Shown in pieces: positions 1-11,260 of a DNA stretch of 64,000 nucleotides. The notes under the pieces were generated by a model. The model saw only the letters and a program-made list of their open reading frames with translations, was not told the DNA's origin and did not search any database. A program made the position numbers and the translations under genes. Within the stretch, counting starts at the first letter, position 1, and each line of letters opens with the position of its first letter. The stretch is from Cristatella mucedo. Lineage: Eukaryota > Bryozoa > Phylactolaemata > Cristatellidae. The stretch is taken from positions 387,501-451,500 of the forward strand of contig WPIO01000193.1 of the NCBI GenBank assembly GCA_009760855.2, in the 5' to 3' direction.

Positions 1-198
1 ACCGGGCTCTGCAAAGTGGAAGCACCACGACTTGATCGTATGTGTGTCGTATGATTGAGTCGCTATCCTGCTGCCAAATGCACAGTATTTAGCTTTGAAA
101 TCCAACTTGCTTGACCAACAGTAACTTGAGTAAGGTACTTTTTGAGAATCATTGTTTGGTGCTATAAGAGTGGTCCAGCCAGTCGCCTGGTTTGAAGC
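1..198. other. Unassigned left flank of the hAT element
   Basis: No coding or repeat signal recognised. The last bases, running into 199-206, carry the left copy of the hAT target duplication. Confidence 0.5.
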
Positions 199-711
199 CC
201 ATAGACCAGGGGTGTCCAACACGTGGCCCACGGGCCACAACCCGGCCCGCCGAGGCCTTCTATGCGGCCCGCAACGTTAACCCAAAAATATTTGTCACCA
301 TGTTTTTCGCTAATTTGTAATCATTACAAACGGCGATATAAGGCGCTGTGATGTGCTTCACACGAGCGTGAAGCGTGAAGGTGTCTAAATGGCTATTTTC
401 GCGTGAAGGTAAAATAATAGATTTATCTTGCTAACCTTCATGTGAACATTTTGGCGTGAAGGGGTAATATATTTGTGCTACAGCGGCGCCATTATGATCA
501 CATTTATAACGCTTCCGCAAGCAGAATTAACTGTTTCACATTGTGGATAGAAAAAAAGAGCCGTTTCTCAGCTGCTGCTGCACGAACTGGAATCAGTCAG
601 GTAGGTTTTTCAAAAAACGCGTATTGCTCAACTTACTTACTATTACTAAGATATTGCTGTGATAAAATATAAATTAATCAATTCGTAACTGATCTGTTTT
701 TATTTCACAGA

Positions 712-2865
712 GAAAAATGGCGGCAAATGTGAATACAAGCAAAAAAACAAAAAATTGACTACCAAGAAAGAATTGCCGTTGCAAAGGAGTACAATGTTAA
801 GCAACATTTTTCAACAAAGCATGGCGACAGGTACAACAGCCTGACTGGTCAACTTCGAATTGATCGCGTGAGCTCGTTGAAACAGAGCGCCATCGGACAG
901 CAGTCGTTGTTTACAGCAGTCGTTGTTTACAGCAGTCAGCAACAAGTCTGAGGCTTCAACCAAAGTAAGTTTTTTAATAGCTGAAGCTATAGCTAAGCGG
1001 GGGGGGGAAGCATTTTCCGATGGTGAATTTGTTAAGGAATGCCTCAGGCTGTTCACTGGTGTGGTCTGTCCAGAAAAGAAGTCAGAAGTAGAGAAAGTCA
1101 GTCTTTCTTATCAAACGGTTGCGAGAAGAGTTGACGAGCTCGCATCCAACATAGAAGAAAGTCTCACTAAAAGACTTGCTGAATGGGAATTTTATTCTCT
1201 TGCGCTCGACGATAGCACGGACAATAGCGATACGGCTCAACTGTCGGTGTTTGTACGCGGAGTAACAGGAAAGTTTGTCATTATCGAAGAACTGTTGGAT
1301 ATATGTTCAATGAAAGGCACTACAACGGGGAGGGATATTTTGGATCAGGTCAAGAGGGTCCTCACAAAATTTAATCTTCCTGAAACTAAATAGATTGGTT
1401 TAACCACAGACGGAGCCGCTTCAATGACAGGTAGACACAATGGATTTGTATCTTTAATGGTAAAATTAGTACCTCACAAAATTGTCAGTCATCACTGCAT
1501 CATCCACCAAGAACAGCTATGTGCAAAGGTCTTGAGCCTGCAACATGTAATGGACAATGTAGTTTCAACAGTCAATGTGATAAGGTCTCCTGCGCTAAAC
1601 AATGTATCTCCGTCTGTAACTCCACAAAGTCATAAAGACAATGTGGGTGCTACGCAGGAGAGAGTTTTGTATAGCACACTCACAGCCTAAGCGGCTTTCG
1701 GTACGCATTCGGTAGCCAACAGACTTCGTCTCACGCAACAAAGAGAAAGTGGGAAGCATAGCAGAGTCAGGAGAGCAGTTGAGGTAGTGAGTAGCATAGA
1801 AGTAACAGCTCAGGACCGCTGAAAAAGATGTGCCATAGTCGGCAGTAGGAGAGTAGTAAGTAACCATAGACAATTTCAGGCTTTCCTTGAAGAGTTGGGA
1901 TCAGATCATTGTGATGTTATTTATTTATGCCAAGTCCGTTGGCTAAGTAGGGCAAACACTAATATTAGCTAGGTTTTGGTCACTTCGGGACGAAATAAAA
2001 ACATTTATGACAGAAAAGGGAAAAGATGTTGGCTTCCTCGATGACCAGCAGTGGTTGAATGACTTGGCTTTTTTGGTGGACATGACCAAGCATCTTGCAG
2101 ATCTTAATGTCAAACTCCAAGGTAAGGATCAACTGGTCCATAAAATGTATGAGTGTGTTGTCGCATTTGTGCAAAAGCTGAGGCTTTTCCGGAAACACTT
2201 AGATCAGAAGAAACTGTTAAATTTCACAACACTAGCAACAAGATCGCCTGAAACGCTGGCTCATATGAAGTACTCCACTCTTGTTAGCAAACTTGTTGAT
2301 GAATTCGAAGAGAGGTTTCAGGATTTCCAACAGCATGCGGATGACATGAACATGATTAGTAATCCATTTAATATCGATCCCTGTGATGCACCTGATGAAT
2401 TTCAACTCGAACTAATCGACATTCATAATGACAGCAATTAAAAAAACTGCTTATGATCAGCATGACCTTGTTACCTTTTGCAGGCAGTATGTTTCATCAG
2501 AGTCTTTTCCTAACCTAGCCAAACATGCTCGCAGGTATATTGCACTTTTTGGCAGCACATATTGCTGTGAACAGCTTTTTTCCAGACTGAAAAATGTGAA
2601 AACAAAGACTCGATCCGTTTTTACAGATGAACATTTATCAGGAATCATTAGAATTGCCACATCCACCGTTGCAGCAGATGTCGACTTTTATGCAAACAGA
2701 AACAATGCCAAATATATCATTGATGCCTGCAGTGCAGAAGACATTGAATACCTGTGGCATTTAATTAATCCAAAGACATTAATATTATGTGAGTCCTTGT
2801 CATGTAATTTTGTAAGTTTTATAAGTTTCTGTCTTCATATTATTAAAATAAAAATCCAAAAGTAA
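712..2865 (+). pseudogene. hAT transposase pseudogene (GTF2IRD2/ZBED-like type)
   Basis: Reading across several frames gives the order expected for the domesticated-GTF2IRD2-like class of hAT transposases. A degenerate BED-type zinc-finger end (HFSTKHG) lies near 805-830. The catalytic-core start (LALDDSTDNSDTAQL) is near 1200-1245. TTDGAASMTGRHNGF is near 1407-1445, and a C-terminal dimerisation region containing FGSTYCCEQLFSRLK is near 2550-2595. Disabling lesions: a 16-bp tandem duplication at about 898-930 shifts the frame, an in-frame TAG lies at 1391-1393, a LINE-B insertion splits the core at 1602-1859, and a frame change lies near 2430. The protein would normally cut and paste the element; here it cannot be made. 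No host function is implied. Confidence 0.9.
1602..1859 (-). mobile_element. LINE-B 3' fragment inserted in the hAT transposase
   Basis: On the minus strand this is the terminal part of a CR1/L2-like LINE (the window's LINE-B family), ending in GACGGAGATACATT. It shares long stretches with 5964-6361, 33371-34067 and 14000-14262, including the conserved TKSVGYRMRTESRLGCE peptide. Hosts codons on both sides (ALN before, NHRQF after) are contiguous in other hAT transposases, which fixes the insertion point. It is severely 5'-truncated and carries only the end of ORF2 plus the 3' UTR. Confidence 0.85.
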
Positions 2866-3127
2866 AAGATCGGCCATAATATCTATCGAATTATTTTCCA
2901 GGACACATGATTAAATTTGTATTATTTATTATTTTTAATTATAATTATGCTAAAAAATACTATTGTATTGCGGTTTATTTATTAAGTATAATAGTAATAG
3001 TCATACTAAATTACGATCTTATTTTCTGATGCGGTCAACTACGCCAATTTACATGTGGCCCCGGACCTTTTAAATTTTTTTAATGTGGCCCCCCAACGCA
3101 AAAAGGTTGGACACCCCTGCCATAGAC

Positions 3128-5300
3128 CGACTGTGGAGCGTAGTCAACAGGCGGCGGCGGCGGAGCTTAGTTCGGCCATAGGTAAGTAGCCAAAGTTTTC
3201 AGTAAAACTCAGGCACTGTCGGATGTGCTACAGGTGAAGAGACATGGCCTCAAAGCCTGGCCAAACAAGGGAGGTCAGAAAGTATCGCGGTGGAATGACG
3301 TTGCACTAAATGGATGCACGTTAACAGCATGCGTTTGCTTTTGGGCTGTCGAAAATCACTTTTGTATGCTTCGCATAACTTTAGCGTGCCTGGCATCGTG
3401 AAAAAACCTCTCTTTACTCGCACAAATTTACGGCCACTGCAGCTGCGGCTAAGCTTCGCTGCTAAGCTAAGCTGCTGGGTTTTGCTGAAGCCAAGCACAT
3501 GCATTCGAAACAACTCGAATTCTAAAGTTCTGCTCTCGTTATAGGTAGATAATGCAGATCTTTGTCGATTTTCAAGCGTTTGCCGCTGAGAGCGGGCGCT
3601 TCGAGGGATAAGTTTCGACCTCAAAAGCAGGCTGCCCCTGCCTGCTGCTGCATCCGGAAGCTGCCGTGCCTGCTGGCTGCTGCATCTGGAAGCTTCCCGA
3701 AGCTTCGCCGGGTGAGCGAAGGGGGCGAACAACGGGCTGCTGCCGGCTCGTTTTCCCAAAGCCCAAAGCCCGAAGAGCCCCTCGAGTCGCCGCGGAAGCG
3801 TCGTCCGGCGACGTTTGCTCTGCCGGACGCTCTTGGTCCTCGTGTTCGCGAAGGAATTTCGGCCGAGGCCAGGAGAGGGGCGGCGGCCTATGCATGCACG
3901 CGAAGTTATTTGCAATCTGAACGTTTCTCTACCGACGTACAGGCATGTGAAATATTGGGTATCAGTTTAATTTGACGAGCGTACCAGCTCACACAGGCCT
4001 TGCAAATTCGCTCGCTCAAACCTATCTAAAAATAAAATATCGGCTCTTGCCTCTTCTAATGTGTCGCTAATCATGCATGGTCCCGATGTTGCAAATGAAG
4101 GCAGGTTAAAAGTCGTAGTTATAGGTCAAACACCGCACGATAGAGATTGACTCGCAGGATGAGCTTTACCTCATTCCGATCCTACGGAACCAGCCGAACC
4201 CATTTTTGCTCTTTACTGGATCCAACACCATGCCGTGCAACGATAACCGCCACTAAAGTCCCAGATGGCAAATGGTCAGCTAGGTGTGTTGAGTTTATTC
4301 CAACTTGGCCACGCCCCCTATTGCCACCAAACCCAATCACTAAACGCCGCTGTCGAAATGGGCCATAATAGCAAGATCGTCGAGACGGTGTCAGTTCCGG
4401 CACGTTTGTCGTCATGTTTGACTCGTACAAGCGAGCTCAGCTCGAGGTACGAGCCTCTAGATGAATCGTCTGCCTGCGACCTGCTACCAATCGCTCGCTC
4501 CTTGACTCGTAATTTTGTTTTGAACATCCGTTGAGCATGCGTTGAAAATAGTTGAACGTACTGTTAGTTCAACTATGCATGTACTGTCATAAACGGACAG
4601 ACATGAAAGAGCACGCGTAGTTATACGAGCCCAACGCGAGGAGGTTAACATTCGAATGGTCAGTCCGGGGATGACGCCCTATCAGTCGGTAGAGAGTTCA
4701 AAGTCTTTGGACTAGTAACTGAGTATGATAGCAACTGAAAGCATGCTCTCCGAGGGATTTTAAGTTAGCTATGGGCATGAGTAAATCGACTAGAGTCAGA
4801 CGAGCAGTTGGTGTGACGGGGGTCTTAAGTGAAACTAACGGTCGGCCCACTAAGAGAATAGAGGGACCTTTCGAAGTGCCCAAGTGAACTTTCTTTTTTT
4901 TTGTACCTGCGAGCTTCGCTTGCTTACCAGGACTATTCAATATGGCAATAATCAGGAGTGCATTCTAACCGGTGGCCCTGGGTGTCTTCTTGTGTGCTAT
5001 TCCATGCTTTTCTTTGCAGGGCATATTTCTTGCCATCGACTCTTGGTTATTTTGTCTCTTGCAGCGAGTTTTCAAGTGCCAGTAGATAGACGTCTAGTTC
5101 TTTTAGGGAAAGCGATCATAAAGTGAGCTTTTGACGTATAGGGTGCCACAGACATCAGTCTTAGGTCTACTCTTTTTCTCAGATCAGTCTCTTTCTCTCG
5201 AGCATGTAATCGAGAAGCGCAATCTAGGCTTTTAGTTTTTACACAAACGAGGCACAGGTGTACAGCTGCACTTGATCCTTCCCTCACTTCCGGCATCTCA
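3128..5300. other. Intergenic DNA without recognised gene
   Basis: Open frames of 70-220 codons occur on both strands at 3250-3975, but they overlap each other, sit in a GC-rich patch and have no recognisable domain. 4000-5300 has only short frames. I see no splice-consistent gene. Confidence 0.5.
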
Positions 5301-5301
5301 A

Positions 5302-5304
<3 letters not shown>

Positions 5305-5361
<57 letters not shown>

Positions 5362-5373
5362 TCTCTCTCTCTC
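5305..5373 (+). repeat. (CT)n microsatellite
   Basis: Almost pure CT dinucleotides with one CACT interruption. Confidence 0.97.
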
Positions 5374-5599
5374 AGCTCCGTGCACAGCGTGCATTGCTCC
5401 TTGACAGCGTGCACTGCTGGCGTTCGCTCTTAGATGAAAGCAAACTTTCTGAAATTGAATGATGACCAAACCAATTTACTAACCATAGGCAAACCAGCTG
5501 AGCTGAAAGGCCTAACTCTACAGATCGGCTCTGCTCGGCACATTTCCTGTAGCCGTTGCAAGGAGTCTTGGTGTTCTCTTCCAAAATAACTTGTAACTA

Positions 5600-6690
5600 G
5601 ATGAGCACATCAACTCCACACTCCAGTCTGAAAACTGTCGCCTATATAACAGTACACAAATTTGGACTTGCTTGGATAATGCTACCGCAGAAAAGCCGGT
5701 CCATGCATTCGTTACAGCCAGACTAGACTTCTGTCAGTCACTTCTGGCAGGCCTTACTGCTTGTGCAATATTACGCTTACAGCTGGTACAAAACTCGGAA
5801 GCTAGCATTATCTGTCATACAGGTCGCAACTATCACATTGCACCACTGTTCACCAATCTACAATGGCTACCAACCGGGTAGTGTATCTACTTTAAGATCA
5901 TGTCTCTCACTTAACTGGATGATCTTTACCTAGTCACATATCCAAACTACATCAAAATCAGGCCAGTAATGTAATGTAATGTATCTCTGTCAGTAACTCC
6001 ACAAAGTCATAAAGACCATGTGGGCGTTAAGCAGGAGAGTTTTGTATAGCGCACTCACAGCCTAAGCGGCTTTCGGTACGCATTCGGTAGCCAACAGACT
6101 TCGTCTCACGCAACAAAGAGAAAGTGGGAAGCATAGCAGAGTTAGGAGAGCAGTTGAGGTAGTGAGTAGCATAGAAGTAGCAGTTCAGGACCGCTAAAAA
6201 AGATGTGCCATAGTCGGCAGTTGGAGAGTAGATGTCGTTGCGTAAGAATTGTGGAAGCGAGTTCCACAGTCTAGGACCTGCAGAGCTAAAGCTTCTGTCG
6301 CCAACTGTCTTTAAGCGGAGGAATGGGACAGCTGATATCGTATCATTCACTCTGCTTGCTCAAATCAATTAGCTCTGCCACGAATCAACGTCAAATCCTT
6401 TAGAGACCGTGCCTTCAGTTTGTATGTTTCTAAAGTCTGAAACTCACTCCCGACTGACATCGTGGGATCCCCTGACTTGACTACATTCAAAACAAAGTAA
6501 ACAACGCACATTTTCCTCACAGCACGTGCTTGGTCCCCTTGAATTGTCTTTTGTCCGCTTATGAATGCAGACACTGTGAATGTTACTACTAACCATATAG
6601 TCATGGTTCCTTTACAGAATATGTAAAGTGGTCAGAAAGAGATAGAGTTTTCTGGAGTACTGTGCAATTGCAGTATTAACATTATTATTC
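5600..6690 (+). mobile_element. Degenerate CR1/L2-like LINE 3' end, split by LINE-B
   Basis: 5660-5880 encodes a decayed reverse-transcriptase C-terminal tail (RLDFCQSLLAGL, then LQLVQNSEA, then LQWLPTG), the same region seen intact at 8860-9050. The copy resumes at 6362 with VKSFRDRAFS and a stop-bearing NSLPTDIVGSPDLTTFK, and reaches a 3' UTR ending near 6690 with ATTATTATT. It is interrupted by a minus-strand LINE-B at 5964-6361. Multiple stops make it non-functional. Confidence 0.75.
5964..6361 (-). mobile_element. LINE-B 3' fragment nested in an older LINE
   Basis: The minus strand reads PFLRLKTVGDRSFSSAGPRLWNSLP and on to the end of ORF2, followed by a 3' UTR ending in GAGATACATTACATTACATT. 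The (ACATT)n tail at 5964-5984 is the family's 3' microsatellite tail. The ORF2 tail of 107 codons is open in this copy, so it is one of the less decayed ones. Confidence 0.88.
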
Positions 6691-6970
6691 AGTTTTGCAA
6701 CTTGAGGGTGACACTAGGCTTGCCCTATCGTCGTTAAAGTTCAGGAAGCTAGTTGTCATCCAAAATAGGGAAAATACTCTAATTGGTTTACTAAAGGCAA
6801 ACCTCTTTTGGTCAGATGCTACAATCCAGAGCTGTGCAGATGTGTGCATATGCGATGCGGATGTTAAAATGTTAACCTGAAACCTTTGACTTTGATATTT
6901 TCCTGCTCGACCTCCCCTACCCGAATCCTGCAAGCCGATAGCCTCGTGGCTGTCGCAGGGCTAACGCCAG

Positions 6971-7108
6971 AGGACTGCTTGAGTGGTTAGTGTGCTCGCT
7001 CCGACCAAGGTCTGGCCGAGGTCGCGAAGTCGAACCCCGTGGCATACGCGGAGCGCCTGAATAGAGAGTAAGTACTCTTAGGGCGCTATACAAATTAATT
7101 ATATGCAA
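6971..7108 (+). mobile_element. tRNA-derived SINE (SINE-A)
   Basis: The 5' part looks like a tRNA: an A-box-like GAGTGGTTAGTGTG is followed by a B-box-like AAGTCGAACCCC about 40 bp later. The 3' part, AGTAAGTACTCTTAGGGCGC, matches the 3' end of LINE-A at 9508-9550. The same SINE recurs at 32768-32905. The box elements would serve as an internal pol III promoter. Confidence 0.78.
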
Positions 7109-7201
7109 ATGAATTACACAGCGAGATCACATGCGCCAACCTATTTCTCACGCTCATCCCTGGTCAGACGTTCAGACCAGGGAGCCAGAAAAGCCAGAAT
7201 T

Positions 7202-7499
7202 GGAGCTAAAGCACGGAGCGGAGCTAAAGCAGGGAGCGGAGCTAAAGCAGGGAGCGGAGCTAAAGCACGGAGCGGAGCTAAAGCACGGAGCGGAGCTAAA
7301 GCAGGGAGCGGAGCTAAAGCACGGAGCGGAGCTAAAGCACGGAGCGGAGCTAAAGCAGGGAGCGGAGCTAAAGCAGGGAGCGGAGCTAAAGCACGGAGCG
7401 GAGCTAAAGCACGGAGCGGAGCTAAAGCACGGAGCGGAGCTAAAGCACGGAGCGGAGCTAAAGCACGGAGCGGAGCTAAAGCACGGAGCGGAGCTAAAG
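7202..7499 (+). repeat. 18-bp minisatellite, 16 full units
   Basis: The unit is CASGGAGCGGAGCTAAAG, repeated exactly 16 times from 7212 to 7499, preceded by a partial unit at 7202-7211. The only variation is one base (CACGG or CAGGG), in the order C G G C C G C C G G C C C C C C. Because 18 is a multiple of three, several frames stay open through the array, giving shadow ORFs on both strands. There is no sign of a gene. Confidence 0.97.
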
Positions 7500-7790
7500 C
7501 AACTTTCAAGTACTTACTGTGCGAATTCCTCCTCTTCCCGAACAGCTACAATATTAACAATGCCATTTTGTAGATAGAAAACAGTCTGCCGAGTGTAGGT
7601 GGAACTAGCCAGTTGCTGCAGTGTCAATCTTGAAGGGCTATGCTGCATATGCTTAGAGAAGGTTTCGAGCAATAAGGATAACGAACCCGTACACCTTGCG
7701 ATTTCAAATTTGTGGCTAGCGAATGGTATCTTTATTTAACTAAGGAAAAACCCTATGCCATTACTCAATACATGGTAATTCTGACATGCA
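7500..7790. other. Unassigned spacer
   Basis: No feature recognised between the minisatellite and the CA-rich tract. Confidence 0.5.
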
Positions 7791-7885
7791 CTCTCACACA
7801 CGCGCTCGCGCACACACACCCAAACACACAAGCACCGACACACACATACAAATGCAAATACACACACAGAGACACACACACACTC
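7791..7885 (+). repeat. Imperfect (CA)n microsatellite
   Basis: Repeated ACACACAC blocks with interruptions such as CGCGCTCGCG and CATACAAATG. Confidence 0.9.
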
Positions 7886-8855
7886 ATTCACTCAAACTAT
7901 TCCACAAGAAGCATGTGAAATGTGACATCTGTGTTTCTACCTCCACCTCCTATATTCATTAGCCATAGTAACGTATTGATACTTTCCCAGAATTTTACCT
8001 CCTCACAGAATAATATTAGTCGATGCAACTATCAAAATCGGCATAGAATTATCAATCTTGTAAACCTTTACTGGGGCAGGTCTGTGGATGAACGTGAATG
8101 AATGTGAATGAGCATACAATGCCTGTGTAGATGTCGAAATGGGGACAGAATCGAGCTGGGATCTCGTGGATCGGGCGTCGACGGCTCAATGAGCCAAAGT
8201 CGTTCGCCGTGGCTTCAGTCTGACCTGTACGGTTCTTCCCGAAGCCGGCGCTTCTACTGGCGTCGGGACCAAATTCGAAGCTGGGATCAGTTGCAGCGGG
8301 ATCAGTTGTAGCGGTGAGGGCACGCCACCCTCTCGAGGGGGCTGGAGGCTCGGCAATCGACGCTCGTCCATCGCCTGCGCACGGCCGGCCGTGAGGTACG
8401 CCCGCGGTGCGGCGATTGGTCGCAGCCACAATCGAGGCCTCTGCAAGTCGACGGCGAAGGCCGAGGCGGAACTAACGCAAGCAGGTGTGCCGATCGCGAT
8501 CTCGCCGAGTCCATTCGGCGACGGGCAAGCGCAGCCGGAAGCTGACCGGATAGGCAGCTCCGCCCCGGCCGCGTACAGGCACGAAATTGCGTACCGTTGG
8601 CGTTACGGCTTCGCCGAGGCAGATCAAATAGCGAAAACGAGAGTGCAAACATCCGCGGCACTTAGCGAAGGCATTTAGGTGCGTTGTCGCCGTTTCCACG
8701 CCGCCGGTTGCGTCCACGCTGGTCATTGTAGTCTTCCGGCGAGCGACTCGCCTGCACTGCTGCGCACGGATTGTGCAGGCATTTCTCTTTACAATGGGCG
8801 CGAGCTTGTTCAAGGGGAAAGCCGAGGGGAGGGGCTGAGACGCATCGATCCGCGA
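7886..8855. other. Unassigned; GC-rich second half
   Basis: 8130-8855 is GC-rich, with overlapping open frames on both strands, none with a recognisable domain. It contains a short GCGGGATCAGTTG duplication near 8280-8310. No gene is called. Confidence 0.5.
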
Positions 8856-9558
8856 CAAAAGAGAAAGCTCGACTTCTGCAACTCACTGCTCACTGGCCTA
8901 CCAGCATGTGCGATCAGGCGATTGCAGCTGGTGCAAAACTCTGCAGCTAGGCTTGTCTGTCGTGAGCGTCGCAGTTGCCACATTACTCCACTTCTCGCCG
9001 ACCTGCACTGGCTACCAGTCAAGCAACGGATTGACTTCAAGGTTTTGTCCCTCACTTTTAGGTCCCTTCATTCTATGGCTCCAGCCGATCTGTCAGATAT
9101 ACTACCCCATCAGGCTAAGCATCGTACCACCCGCTTTTCGGAATCCAACAGTCTAGAAATACCTCGTACAAACCTTAAATCCTTTGGAGACCGTGCATTT
9201 AGTTCATATGCTCCCAAAGCCTGGAACTCCCTCCCGACCTGCGTCAGAACATCCCCTGACCTGACCACATTTAAAAGGAACCTAAAAACACACCTATTTA
9301 GGACAGCATTTAGTGGGTCCCTGTGATTCGTCCTTGATGTGCTTATGCGTGCTGACACTGTGCATGCTGCCACTAACCACATTTGCATGCTGACCCTGTG
9401 CATGTCACCCCTAACCATATTATTCATTTCGTTGGCTTTTTCAAGCATGATTTTACTTACCATTCAATTGCATTTAAGTTTACAGCAAATGTAAAGCGCC
9501 TAGAGAGAGATTAAGTACTCTGAGGGCGCTTTATCAAGTGAATTATTATTATTATTAT
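8856..9558 (+). mobile_element. LINE-A: CR1/L2-like retrotransposon 3' end, well preserved
   Basis: This encodes the intact C-terminal tail of a non-LTR retrotransposon ORF2: KLDFCNSLLTGLPACAIRRL, then HITPLLADLHWLPVKQRIDF, then NLKSFGDRAFSSYAPKAWNS, ending FRTAFSGSL and a stop at 9326. This is the domain downstream of the reverse-transcriptase palm, so the copy is 5'-truncated and has no catalytic site. The 3' UTR contains the repeated phrase GTGCATG...TAACCA and ends with GAGGGCGC and an (ATT)n tail at 9541-9558. It is the reference copy for the fragments at 32924-34236 and 37966-38487. Confidence 0.9.
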
Positions 9559-10212
9559 AAAGCGTTCGAATGAATCAAACAGCGAGTTGTATTTTTACGG
9601 ATTACTAGTAATAACTGAAAGGTAATAATACACTATTTGTTTAGAACCCGAAGGGAAGTAAGTGCATCGCCTTTTTTTTACCTTGACATATGTTGGAAAG
9701 AAAGCTCGTCTGCGAATGAATGAGGATGTTCTGCTGCTGAAGGCGCTACCAAGTATAAGGATCAGGTTTCCAGATCGTGACTCGGTGGTCTAAGGTGACA
9801 ATGTGGCTTGTCTTGTAGCATAACTGGTCATCGTGTGGAGGATTTCGGGTCACCAGAATAGCAAAGTCAGCTCTCAGTTTCTGGAGTTCAATTCTAATTA
9901 TTAGGGTTATAGCTTGTGACTGCCCTAAAACTAGCAAAGCGTACAAAAAAGACACGGAATTTATTGGTCTTCACAGAAGGACCGAAATGCCGAGTGAGCA
10001 GCAGAGCTCATAATAATAAAAATAATACATTCGATATAGCGCCCTCAGAGAACTCAAGCTTCCGTAGTCATTCCGGAACTGCTGTATTTCCATGGCTCGG
10101 GCATGTGTGTGTGAGATTGTGTTTTTGCGTGTTCCTTGGGCAATGAAAATAACAATTCAGTTATTTTTGTTATTCATGATGAGTAACAAGTATTAATTGG
10201 ACCTGTAGGCAA
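9559..10212. other. Unassigned, with a short LINE-A-like tail remnant
   Basis: 10009-10053 reads, on the minus strand, GAGTTCTCTGAGGGCGCTAT followed by an ATT-rich tail, like the last 45 bp of LINE-A or of SINE-A. Nothing else is recognised. Confidence 0.5.
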
Positions 10213-10443
10213 TGTTGTGTGGCCTGCGGCTTCTGCTATGGTAATTAGTGAAGCACCTGACACTAATGCACACGCCTCACCTGTGGCCAATAGTTAAACA
10301 ATTGAAGCAGCCAAACGTCGGGCCACTAATGCTGGTTATATTTCGTGCCGTCTGCTGCGATTGATCGAGCTCTCATATATGTGCCCGCTGAGAAGAATAA
10401 AGCAAAGTCACGTTTACTGCGCAGGAGCCACTGTCATACAACA
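10213..10443 (+). repeat. Left LTR (231 bp)
   Basis: It aligns along its length with the right LTR but lacks about 54 bp that the right LTR has near 12199-12252. Blocks such as CACCTGTGGCCA and TATGTGCCCGCTGAGA are shared. Confidence 0.8.
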
Positions 10444-11114
10444 ACGGGCAGCAGAGAATGGTTTACTCAAGCCTTAAAGAGTACCAGACCTTCTGTGGTC
10501 TAAATGGGACGCCTGTACGGCGGTACGAAATGTTTAATGGCAGACCGCAATTTTTACCTTAGCTTCTAAAGCTTGAGAAGGCCGTAGCAAGGCTAAAAAT
10601 GTAGATACGGCTAAAACATGTTGTGCCAGTGTGTCTGGTAGATAACGCGATTCGCGGTTAGGGTGATCAGCCGGCTGACGTAAAGGAAGATTATCACAAG
10701 CTGCGAAATGAGTTAATCCTGATCTTCTTGTGGTTGATGGATGAGGAGGCCGAGCTTGTGGCCGAGAGGTTTCGGCTGGAGCACGGGCAGATCGGCGGAG
10801 CCGAGACCGGTACAAAGCTAGGCGACGAGCCAGCTCCATCAACGGTCGATCCCATCGTCAACTGCCCGAAAGAGCCAGACAGACGAGCGAAACTGACGAG
10901 CGAAACTCATTCAGCCGCCGCAGCTATCCGACGGCAATACGGGTGGAGGAAGCGGGGATGGGGCCGCTTCCGACCTAGTAGCCGCAACAGCCGAAGAGCT
11001 CTAGAACAACGTAAGTGCGCAGCAGCAGCCGGCGACGAGTGAGGTGCAGCATTCGACGGCTTCCAGCGGCGAGGCGGTAGTGGTCAGCGGCGGCGAGGCC
11101 AGCGGCCCAAGCGA

Positions 11115-11260
11115 GCGACGTCTCGGCGGGGAAGCGCAGCGGTGGATAGCATCTCAGCGACAAAGAGTGCCCGAGAGAGCGCGACGTCTCGGCGGGGAAG
11201 CGCGGCGGTGGAGAGCATCTCAGCGACAAAAAGTGCCCGAGAGAGAGCGACGTCTCGCCC
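11115..11260 (+). repeat. 66-bp tandem repeat, about 2.2 copies
   Basis: The phrase GCGACGTCTCG recurs at 11115, 11181 and 11247, each time followed (completely or partly) by a copy of the same 66-bp block. The period is a multiple of three. Confidence 0.9.

Larger units (their letters stand above)
207..3119 (+). mobile_element. hAT-superfamily DNA transposon, structurally complete, inactive
   Basis: The ends are perfect 14-bp inverted repeats, CAGGGGTGTCCAAC at 207-220 and its complement at 3106-3119. They are flanked by an identical 8-bp target duplication CCATAGAC at 199-206 and 3120-3127. An 8-bp duplication and a CAGGGGTGT-type end are standard for hAT elements. The subterminal regions are rich in GTGGCCC-like motifs at both ends (about 225-275 and 3050-3095), typical of transposase-binding subterminal repeats. 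The interior encodes a broken transposase and has been invaded by a LINE fragment at 1602-1859. I see both ends and the duplication directly; the family placement rests on the transposase. Confidence 0.93.

Noticed and set aside
7131-7577. Repeat proteins or a CRISPR array at the 18-bp repeat
   Set aside because: Units abut without spacers, so it is not CRISPR. Open frames in several registers follow from a period divisible by three.
8679-9326. 215-codon frame as a host gene
   Set aside because: Its C-terminal two thirds are the LINE ORF2 tail; the N-terminal part is read-through from unrelated DNA and the copy is 5'-truncated.
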